Assembly (NCBI GenBank): GCA_003222555.1
Contig: QHWL01000258.1
Span: 1 to 5,018, forward strand
Source of the DNA: Acidobacteriota bacterium
GTDB lineage: Bacteria > Acidobacteriota > Vicinamibacteria > Vicinamibacterales > CAVVIG01
Reading direction: 5' to 3'
Length of the DNA: 5,018 nt
The translations under genes were made by a program, and so were the position numbers. Below are positions 1 to 4,416 of the stretch, in pieces. Below the pieces are notes generated by a model. The model was not told the origin of the DNA. It ran no database searches and saw only the letters and a list, made by a program, of their open reading frames with translations. Each line of letters begins with the position of its first letter. Within the stretch, counting starts at the first letter, position 1.

Positions 1-254
1 AGCGTCCGCGCGGCCGCGTGCTGGTCGACTACAACCAGAACGCATGGGGCCGGACGCTCGCGTCGATTTATTCCGCGCGCCCTCGCCCCGAGGCGACCGT
101 CTCGACGCCGGTCACGTGGAACGAGGTCGGACGCGCCCTTCGCATTGAGGACTTCACTGTCAAGAATGTCCCGTCGCGCGTGGCGAAACTCGGCGACTTG
201 TGGAAGCCGCTCCTGACGGCTCGAGGGCGAGTCGATCTGAAAAAGTATTTATAA
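1..254 (+). CDS. ligD: LigD-type DNA primase-polymerase domain, C-terminal end (partial)
   Basis: The reading frame is already open at the window edge (first whole codon at 3) and ends at TAA 252-254, giving the last 83 residues. The stretch RVLVDYNQNAWGRTLASIYS, followed by ARPRP, VSTPVTW and a closing IEDFTVKNVPSRVAKLGDLW, is typical of the end of the LigD polymerase (archaeo-eukaryotic primase-like) domain, which fills gaps during Ku-dependent non-homologous end joining. Finding this domain at the C terminus fits either a PE-ligase-polymerase LigD, as in Pseudomonas, or a stand-alone polymerase protein. It does not fit the mycobacterial order, where the polymerase comes first. The catalytic residues, any ligase domain and a Ku gene would lie upstream and cannot be seen. 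A possible terminator hairpin follows 17 bases after the stop. The family call is firm; the full architecture is unknown. Confidence 0.9.
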   Translation, partial: RPRGRVLVDYNQNAWGRTLASIYSARPRPEATVSTPVTWNEVGRALRIEDFTVKNVPSRVAKLGDLWKPLLTARGRVDLKKYL

Positions 255-271
255 CCTAGGCGCGCCGACAC

Positions 272-309
272 GAGACCTTATATATAGGTCTCTTTAGGAC
301 TTTTTATTC
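272..309 (+). terminator. Possible intrinsic terminator after ligD
   Basis: GAGACCT (272-278) and AGGTCTC (286-292) are perfect 7-base inverted arms around a TATATAT loop. A T-rich but interrupted tail follows (TTTAGGAC, then TTTTTATT, to about 309). Its place 17 bases after the ligD stop suits a rho-independent terminator. Against this, the stem is short and the first T run is only three bases, so it could be a chance palindrome in AT-rich DNA. Confidence 0.4.
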
Positions 310-323
310 AATTAACGACACTT

Positions 324-476
324 GTGTCCAGTTATGAAAAACGTTCAATTTTGTTTATTTTTAGGCCACTAAAGGCGATTGATGGGACCTGGCAAATCAA
401 AAGTGTTCTTTATATGGACATATCGGTTGCTGCACGAACAATTGCTGATATGACGCGATTTTATGTAAATCCGTGA
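324..476 (+). CDS. Doubtful 50-codon ORF in the AT-rich island
   Basis: From GTG 324 a frame stays open to TGA 474-476. The frame is also open further upstream without a better start, and an internal ATG lies at 414. The predicted peptide contains SYEKRSILFIFRPLKAIDGT and later DISVAARTIADMTRF, and I recognise no family. There is no clear Shine-Dalgarno before the GTG. A 50-codon open frame is less expected by chance in AT-rich than in GC-rich DNA, which is the only point in its favour. It could be a fragment of a decayed acquired gene, or nothing. Confidence 0.15.
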   Translation: MSSYEKRSILFIFRPLKAIDGTWQIKSVLYMDISVAARTIADMTRFYVNP

Positions 477-522
477 TACCACAGTAGTTCGGCTCCGATG
501 ACGCTATCGCCTGGTGCTTGGC

Positions 523-549
523 CATGGCTTTGCTCTGCGGCAAGCCATG
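523..549. repeat. 8-bp inverted repeat upstream of the acetyltransferase
   Basis: CATGGCTT (523-530) and AAGCCATG (542-549) are perfect inverted arms around an 11-base loop, about 85 bases before the chosen acetyltransferase start. No T tract follows, so it is not a terminator. It could be a leader hairpin or chance. Confidence 0.4.
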
Positions 550-620
550 CCCCCCACAATCCAACGCGCCGTTTTCCCCGCCGCTGCACGACAGGTTGTC
601 GCGACCGCCTCCGTCATCGC

Positions 621-624
621 AGGA
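621..624 (+). promoter_or_regulatory. Ribosome binding site deciding the acetyltransferase start
   Basis: AGGA lies 8 bases before ATG 633. The upstream in-frame ATG at 498 has no comparable purine-rich sequence before it, so this site supports starting at 633. Confidence 0.6.
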
Positions 625-632
625 ATGTTGTG

Positions 633-1295
633 ATGGAGAAGATGCCGTACCATCCTCAACTCGACTCGGTGCGGCCGACGGCGTCGCCGACGGTTCCCGC
701 GCCAGCCGCTCTCAATTGGCGTAGCGGACTGCCGTCGCTCACCGGAGGGCTCGTGTCGCTTCGCGAGCTGCGCCTGAGCGATGCCCCCACCTTGTTCGCC
801 GCGCTCACCGGCGAAGAAGTGTCGCGGTTCATCTCGCCCCCTCCCCATTCGGTCGAGGGCTTCGAACGGTTCATCGCGTGGACGCACCGACAGCGCGAGG
901 CCGGGCAGTACATCTGCTTTGCCGTCATACCGAAGGGATCTGATGGCGCGATTGGTCTGTTCCAGCTGCGATCGCTCGAGCCGGCATTTGGCACTGCCGA
1001 ATGGGGCTTCGCGATCGCGAGCGAGTTTTGGGGCACCGGGATGTTCCTCGACGGCGCGCGACTAGTCCTCGATTTCGCATTCGACGTCATCGGCGTGCAC
1101 CGTATGGAGGCCCGCTCGACGCTCAGAAACAGCCGGGGCAACGGCGCACTTCGGAAACTGGGCGCCGTGCAGGAAGGGATCCTGCGTCGGTCCTTGCTCC
1201 GCAACGGCGAGTTCCTCGATCAATCGCTATGGACCATCGTCGCCGAGGATCGGCGCGAAGCGAAAGGCGTCTGGGGCGCTCGCGTCGTCCATTAA
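633..1295 (+). CDS. GNAT-family N-acetyltransferase, RimJ/RimL type
   Basis: This 220-residue protein should transfer an acetyl group from acetyl-CoA to an amine. The family includes enzymes acting on ribosomal protein N termini, but the substrate cannot be read from sequence. It follows the Acetyltransf_3 pattern. The first strand, GLVSLRELRLSDAPTLF, is at about 39-55. The core strand and acetyl-CoA loop, AEWGFAIASEFWGTGM, is at about 122-137 (the FWGTGM turn is the usual pyrophosphate-binding region). The C-terminal signature VHRMEARSTLRNSRGN is at about 155-170, followed by ALRKLGAVQEGILRRS. I start at ATG 633 because of the AGGA before it. The ATG at 498 would add 45 residues rich in Arg, Cys and Pro that look like translated non-coding DNA. 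Even from 633 the first 35 or so residues are proline-rich and precede the domain, so they are probably a flexible tail. The fold is secure, the function open. Confidence 0.9.
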   Translation: MEKMPYHPQLDSVRPTASPTVPAPAALNWRSGLPSLTGGLVSLRELRLSDAPTLFAALTGEEVSRFISPPPHSVEGFERFIAWTHRQREAGQYICFAVIPKGSDGAIGLFQLRSLEPAFGTAEWGFAIASEFWGTGMFLDGARLVLDFAFDVIGVHRMEARSTLRNSRGNGALRKLGAVQEGILRRSLLRNGEFLDQSLWTIVAEDRREAKGVWGARVVH

Positions 1296-1304
1296 GGCCA
1301 TTTA

Positions 1305-1316
1305 CACAAGCTTGTG
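1305..1316. repeat. 12-bp perfect palindrome after the acetyltransferase
   Basis: CACAAGCTTGTG reads the same on both strands and begins 10 bases after the acetyltransferase stop. A second small palindrome, AAACGTTT, follows at 1321-1328. With no loop and no T tract, this is not a standard terminator. It could be a binding site for a dimeric regulator of queA, or chance. Confidence 0.5.
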
Positions 1317-1328
1317 AACAAAACGTTT

Positions 1329-1401
1329 AACGCAGAGGCCGCGGAGGCCGCAGAGAAGAAATGCCCAAGGACTTCTCTGCGTGCTCTGCGAGCTCTGCGT
1401 T
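1329..1401. repeat. Imperfect hairpin repeat of the CGCAGAG/CTCTGCG type
   Basis: The left arm (1329-1358) and right arm (1372-1401) are 30 bases each and match as inverted repeats at 25 positions, around a 13-base loop. Each arm is itself a row of 9-base units: CGCAGAGGC, CGCGGAGGC, CGCAGAG on the left and CTCTGCGTG, CTCTGCGAG, CTCTGCGTT on the right. From memory, similar intergenic repeats are scattered in many copies through genomes of Acidobacteriota, Planctomycetes and relatives, where gene callers often translate them into spurious peptides. It ends 43 bases before queA, so a transcript reading into queA would carry a strong hairpin in its leader. Its function is unknown. Confidence 0.8.
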
Positions 1402-1444
1402 CAACGTCGCCGCACTCAGGGTCCGCGCGGTAACATCACTGCGG

Positions 1445-2515
1445 ATGGACGTCCGCGAGTTCGATTTCGATCTTCCTTCCGAGCTCATCGCCCAGGAGCC
1501 GGCGGCGGAACGGGGCGCCGGCCGGCTGCTCTGTCTGGGCCGTGATACCGGCGCTGTCACGCATACTTCCTTCGTCGCCCTCCCCGACCTGCTTCGCGGC
1601 GGCGATCTGCTGGTGGTCAACAACACGCGTGTGTTTCCGGCGCGCCTGCTCGGGCACCGCGTGCCGACCGGGGGCGCCGTGGAGTGCCTGCTGGTCGCGA
1701 AGGCGCGCGCCGAAACGACGCCGGCCCAGGCGAATGAACAATATTGGGAGGCGCTGATGCATCCCGGCCAGAAGCTGCTGCCCGGCGCCGAGGTGATTTT
1801 CGAGGGGACGCGCACCGTGCACGGAGAGGTGATCGAGCGGCGATTTCACGGCCGACGCCTCATCCGTCTGTGGGCCGAGGATGGGATCTCGGTCGACCAG
1901 GCGGTCGACGCGATCGGGCACGTGCCGCTCCCGCCCTACATCAAACGTCGCGATCGCAGCGACGATCGCAATCGTTATCAAACCTTGTTCGCGCGCGAGC
2001 GTGGATCGATTGCCGCGCCGACCGCCGGCTTGCACTTCAGCCCTGCATTGATGGACGCGCTCGGCCGGCGCGGCATTCAGACCGTCGAGATCACCCTTCA
2101 CGTCGGCTATGGAACTTTTCAGCCGGTCCGCGTCGACCGCGTCGAAGACCACCGGCTTGAACCGGAGCGCTACGACATCGGCGAGACGGCCGCGGCCGAA
2201 ATCAACCGCGCTCTCGCCAGCCGTCGGCGCGTCGTCGCTGTCGGCACAACCACGACCCGCGCGCTCGAAGCGGTGGCGCGCACGCGCGAGGGCCGGATCG
2301 TGGCAGGCGGCGGATCGACGGATTTGTTCATTTTTCCAGGATTCGATTTTCGCGTGGTACGTGGCCTCGTCACGAATTTTCACCTGCCTCGATCGTCCCT
2401 TCTGATGCTCGCGTCAGCGTTCGGTGGGCGGGAGCGCGTGATGGCGGCGTACGCTGCGGCGATTGCGGAGGGCTATCGGTTCTTCAGCTACGGCGATGCC
2501 ATGCTCATACTCTGA
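1445..2515 (+). CDS. queA: S-adenosylmethionine:tRNA ribosyltransferase-isomerase QueA
   Basis: QueA moves the ribosyl part of S-adenosylmethionine onto the 7-aminomethyl-7-deazaguanine already placed at the wobble position of tRNAs with GUN anticodons. This makes epoxyqueuosine, the next-to-last step of queuosine synthesis, in the cytoplasm. The 356 residues equal the E. coli length. Family signatures run from end to end: FDFDLPSELIAQEP near 6-19, GDLLVVNNTRVFPARL at about 53-68, IGHVPLPPYI at 157-166, IAAPTAGLHF at 189-198, THE LHVGYGTFQPVRV block at 218-230, EDHRLEPE at 234-241, VGTTTTRALE at 266-275, and LVTNFHLPRSSLLMLASAF at 308-326, ending in YRFFSYGDAMLI. The start at ATG 1445 aligns with the E. 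coli N terminus (MDVREFDF against MRVTDFSF). An in-frame ATG at 1361 lies in the loop of the CAGAG hairpin and is rejected. No clear Shine-Dalgarno is visible. Identification is secure. Confidence 0.98.
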   Translation: MDVREFDFDLPSELIAQEPAAERGAGRLLCLGRDTGAVTHTSFVALPDLLRGGDLLVVNNTRVFPARLLGHRVPTGGAVECLLVAKARAETTPAQANEQYWEALMHPGQKLLPGAEVIFEGTRTVHGEVIERRFHGRRLIRLWAEDGISVDQAVDAIGHVPLPPYIKRRDRSDDRNRYQTLFARERGSIAAPTAGLHFSPALMDALGRRGIQTVEITLHVGYGTFQPVRVDRVEDHRLEPERYDIGETAAAEINRALASRRRVVAVGTTTTRALEAVARTREGRIVAGGGSTDLFIFPGFDFRVVRGLVTNFHLPRSSLLMLASAFGGRERVMAAYAAAIAEGYRFFSYGDAMLIL

Positions 2516-2548
2516 AAATGCACAGCACCCTTACCGCCCCGGGGCGCA

Positions 2549-2557
2549 TGCTAAAAT
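2549..2557 (+). promoter_or_regulatory. Extended -10 promoter candidate for the tRNA
   Basis: TGCTAAAAT matches the extended -10 form TGnTATAAT at all but one position and sits 10 bases before the first base of the tRNA, which would give a very short leader. The best -35 is weak (CTTACC at 2530-2535, or TTACCG at 2531-2536), as is common when the extended -10 does the work. It lies just after queA, so the tRNA, and perhaps tilS, could be transcribed independently of queA. Confidence 0.5.
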
Positions 2558-2567
2558 CGACGGTTTC

Positions 2568-2642
2568 GCCGGAGTAGCTCAGCTGGTTGAGAGCACGCGT
2601 CTCATAAGCGCGGGGTCGGCGGTTCGAGTCCGCCCTCCGGCA
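2568..2642 (+). tRNA. tRNA with anticodon CAT (elongator Met, or possibly Ile2)
   Basis: A full cloverleaf can be drawn. The acceptor stem GCCGGAG/CTCCGGC is perfect (2568-2574 with 2635-2641), with discriminator A at 2642. The D stem is GCTC/GAGC around a 10-base loop, and the anticodon stem is CGCGT/GCGCG with a closing T-G pair. The anticodon loop CTCATAA has CAT at 2603-2605, the variable loop is GGGTC, and the T arm is GGCGG-TTCGAGT-CCGCC. CCA is not encoded (ACTA follows), so it must be added by the CCA-adding enzyme. It is not the initiator: the first acceptor pair is G-C rather than the unpaired C-A of bacterial initiators, and the anticodon stem lacks the three G-C pairs. CAT occurs in both elongator Met and lysidine-modified Ile2. 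I favour Met on general resemblance, but cannot exclude Ile2. Confidence 0.95.
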
Positions 2643-2655
2643 CTATTGCTCTTGA

Positions 2656-2937
2656 TGGTCAGGTGGGTCGGGTGGGGTGGGGCGGGTAGGGCAGGTGGGG
2701 CCGGTAGGGCAAGTGGGGCAGGTAGGGCAGGTGGGGCAGGTAGGGCGGGTGGGGCAGGTGGGGCAGTTAGGGCAGGTGCGGCGGGTAGGTCGGCTGCAGC
2801 CCCACCAGCCCCACCAGCCCTACCAGCCCTACCAGCCCTACCAGCCTCACCAGCCTCACCAGCCCTACCTGACTCACCAGCCTCACCAGCCCCACCGCCC
2901 CACCTGCCCCACCTGCCCCACCTGACCCACCAGACCA
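2656..2937. repeat. Long inverted repeat of 9-base tandem units between the tRNA and tilS
   Basis: The left half (2676-2792) is 13 consecutive 9-base units, mostly GGTGGGGCA alternating with GGTAGGGCA. After a five-base turn (GCTGC, 2793-2797) the right half (2798-2939) is 16 units such as AGCCCCACC, AGCCCTACC and AGCCTCACC, two of them one base short. Folded on 2793-2797, successive units pair at about 7-8 of 9 positions, usually failing at the same unit position. The outer ends also match: 2656-2677 is complementary to 2916-2937 at 20 of 22 positions. The element therefore fills the gap, starting 14 bases after the tRNA and ending 2 bases before the tilS ATG. Units of 9 keep reading frames open, giving Gly/Ala/Arg- and Pro/Ala/Leu-rich translations that look collagen-like but are not credible proteins. 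Function is unknown. Confidence 0.9.
2665..2691 (+). other. G-quadruplex-forming sequence at the start of the long repeat
   Basis: Six G runs of three or four follow each other with loops of one or two bases (TC, T, T, C, TA); the core GGGGTGGGGCGGGTAGGG is at 2674-2691. This meets the usual G-quadruplex rule with very short loops. The G-rich strand is the sense strand of the tRNA and tilS, so an RNA quadruplex is possible in a tilS leader. Folding is predicted, not shown. Confidence 0.5.
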
Positions 2938-2939
2938 CC

Positions 2940-4385
2940 ATGAAGCCCGTGCTCGACGTTGTCCGCGAAACGATCCGCCGGTACGACCTCGCCCGGAGCG
3001 ACACGCGTGTCGTGGTTGCGCTGTCGGGTGGATCCGATTCGGTCGCGCTCGCACATCTCATCGGCGAGCTCGACGCGGCTGGCGACCTGCGCGCCGTCGG
3101 CGTCGCGCACTTCAATCATCAGCTGCGAAACGCAGCCGATGCCGACGAGCGCTTCTGCCACTCGATCGCGGCGTCGCTCGGCTGGCCCATCCTCGCCGAC
3201 CGCGACGACGTCGCGGCGCGCGCGCGGCGCGGGCGCCGATCCGTCGAGACGGCGGCGCGCCAGGCGCGCTATGAGTTCTTCGCGCGCGCCCGGTCGCACT
3301 TCAACGCCGACGTCGTGGCTGTCGGCCACACCCGAGACGATCAGGCCGAGACGTTCTTGCTGCGCCTGATGCGCGGTGCCGGCCCGCGCGGTCTGGCGGC
3401 GATGCATCCCAGGAACGGACCGATCATCCGGCCGCTCCTGGCGTGCCGCCGCGGCGAGTTGCGTGCGTATCTCGAAGCGCGGCGGATCGCGTTTGTCGAG
3501 GACGATTCGAACCGCGACGTCAGCATCCCCAGAAATCGCGTCCGCGCAGAGCTCGTGGGCCTTCTCGAACGACGCTTCAATCCGGCGATTGTCGACGTCC
3601 TGGCCGACGAAGCCGCCCTCGCCCGCGACATCTGGGAGTGGATGGAGGCCGCGGCCGACGAGTTGTCCGCCCAAGCGGAAACCTGCTCGCGGAGCGCACA
3701 GGGGGACGCCGGCGTCTGGCAGCTCGATATCAGCGCGCTGAGGGCCGCGCCGCTGGCGCTTCGCCGGCTTGTCGTGTGGCGGGCGATGGTGCGTGCCGCG
3801 GACGGCCGTCCGGTGTCGTTCGGCCACGTTGAAGCGGCCCTGCGTCTCATCGTCGATGAAGGGGGTACGTCTATCGACGCACCTGGACAGCGTGTGCAAC
3901 GTGTCGGCACACGGCTCGTCTTAAGTGGTAGGCCCCCGGGAGCCGTTGGCCGCCCGGCCCCAGTTTCGACAGCGACCGCGAACTTTTTTCACTATCCGCT
4001 GTCTATTCCTGGGGAGGTGCAGCTGCCTCAAAGCGGCTGCGTCGTCTCGGCAGAGCTCGTGCATGACGGTGAGGGCGCCGTCGGGCTCGGCGCCACCGGG
4101 ACCGGCGCCGCCGTGGCCGTACGGAGCGACCTGTGCAAGGGGCCTTTGGCGGTAAGAAACCGGCGTCCGGGGGACCGATTCCGGCCGAGCGGGCTGAGGG
4201 GGCAGAAGAAGCTGCAGGACTTCTTCGTGGACCGAAAAGTCGCTCGGCAGGAGCGTGACGCGGTGCCGCTGGTTGTGGATTCTGGGGACCGGATTGTGTG
4301 GGTCGCCGGCCACTCCATCGATGAAGCGTTTCGAGTAACGGACCCCGCGCAAACCGTGCTAATCTTGAGACTTAAGCAGGTCTGA
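2940..4385 (+). CDS. tilS: tRNA(Ile)-lysidine synthase TilS
   Basis: TilS uses ATP to join lysine to C34 of the CAU anticodon of tRNA-Ile2. This changes its codon from AUG to AUA and its identity from Met to Ile, an essential step in most bacteria. The 481 residues are somewhat longer than E. coli TilS (432). The N-type ATP pyrophosphatase PP-loop SGGSDS is at 29-34 after strand VVVAL. It is followed by VAHFNHQLR at 55-63, VGHTRDDQAETFLLRLMRG at 128-146, IIRPLL at 162-167 and EDDSNRD...PRNRVR at 187-202. The C-terminal TilS domain shows NRRPGDRFRP at 408-417, then KKLQDFFVDRKV at 423-434 and WVAGHSIDEAFRV at 454-466. I start at ATG 2940, which leaves 25 residues before the PP-loop region, as usual. 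The same frame is open back to 2463, but only by running through queA's end, the tRNA and the repeat. No Shine-Dalgarno precedes the ATG. ftsH follows after 31 bases, probably in one transcript. Confidence 0.97.
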   Translation: MKPVLDVVRETIRRYDLARSDTRVVVALSGGSDSVALAHLIGELDAAGDLRAVGVAHFNHQLRNAADADERFCHSIAASLGWPILADRDDVAARARRGRRSVETAARQARYEFFARARSHFNADVVAVGHTRDDQAETFLLRLMRGAGPRGLAAMHPRNGPIIRPLLACRRGELRAYLEARRIAFVEDDSNRDVSIPRNRVRAELVGLLERRFNPAIVDVLADEAALARDIWEWMEAAADELSAQAETCSRSAQGDAGVWQLDISALRAAPLALRRLVVWRAMVRAADGRPVSFGHVEAALRLIVDEGGTSIDAPGQRVQRVGTRLVLSGRPPGAVGRPAPVSTATANFFHYPLSIPGEVQLPQSGCVVSAELVHDGEGAVGLGATGTGAAVAVRSDLCKGPLAVRNRRPGDRFRPSGLRGQKKLQDFFVDRKVARQERDAVPLVVDSGDRIVWVAGHSIDEAFRVTDPAQTVLILRLKQV

Positions 4386-4393
4386 CGACCTGC
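4376..4393 (+). repeat. Small perfect hairpin across the tilS stop codon
   Basis: GCAGGTC (4376-4382) and GACCTGC (4387-4393) are perfect 7-base arms with loop TGAC, and the tilS stop TGA is the first three bases of that loop. No T tract follows, so it is not an intrinsic terminator. It ends 11 bases before the ftsH Shine-Dalgarno and could affect mRNA stability or the handover of ribosomes from tilS to ftsH. Confidence 0.5.
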
Positions 4394-4404
4394 GCTAGTG
4401 TGGT

Positions 4405-4410
4405 GGGAGG
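4405..4410 (+). promoter_or_regulatory. Shine-Dalgarno deciding the ftsH TTG start
   Basis: GGGAGG is the strongest Shine-Dalgarno in the window and ends 6 bases before TTG 4417. The in-frame stop TAG at 4396-4398 excludes any earlier start, and the next in-frame ATG (4450) lies inside the first membrane segment. Confidence 0.85.
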
Positions 4411-4416
4411 CTCTGC

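Larger units (their letters stand above)
255..632. other. Gene-poor region with an AT-rich island
   Basis: No convincing gene lies in this 378-base stretch. From about 275 to 480 the DNA is clearly richer in A and T than anything else in the window, with T runs near 301-305 and 352-362. It also contains a GACAC-TT-GTGTC inverted repeat (317-328). From about 481 the composition returns to GC-rich, and 498-632 is open in the acetyltransferase frame but reads like translated non-coding DNA. The island may be the remnant of an acquired segment or a promoter-bearing region. I found no transposase motif and no terminal repeats or target duplication flanking it. Confidence 0.6.

Noticed and set aside
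498..632. ATG at 498 as the start of the acetyltransferase.
   Set aside because: The added 45 residues are Arg/Cys/Pro-rich without family resemblance and there is no ribosome binding site, while ATG 633 has AGGA at good spacing.
1361..1444. ATG at 1361 as the start of queA.
   Set aside because: It lies in the loop of the CAGAG hairpin and adds 28 residues absent from the family. ATG 1445 gives exactly the expected length and N terminus.
2535..2546. CGCCCCGGGGCG palindrome after queA as a terminator.
   Set aside because: It has no loop of its own and no T tract, and it lies within the likely tRNA promoter spacer.
2463..2939. In-frame 159-residue N-terminal extension of TilS with Gly/Ala/Arg and Pro/Ala/Leu repeats (a 640-residue fusion).
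   Set aside because: The extension is encoded by the end of queA in another frame, the entire tRNA gene and the 9-base repeat array. The TilS family starts close to ATG 2940.
2676..2939. CRISPR array.
   Set aside because: Units are 9 bases with no spacers, and the array inverts at its middle.
2579..3115. Antisense collagen-like ORF over the repeat, and a shorter similar one at 2767-3054.
   Set aside because: The periodic Gly/Ala/Pro or Gly/Leu/Val pattern follows from a 9-base unit repeat with no stops. The ORFs also cover the tRNA or the start of tilS on the wrong strand.
2883..3899. 338-residue antisense ORF over tilS, and a 315-residue one over queA (1436-2383).
   Set aside because: These are long antisense frames typical of GC-rich coding DNA; the sense strand encodes clearly recognised conserved enzymes.
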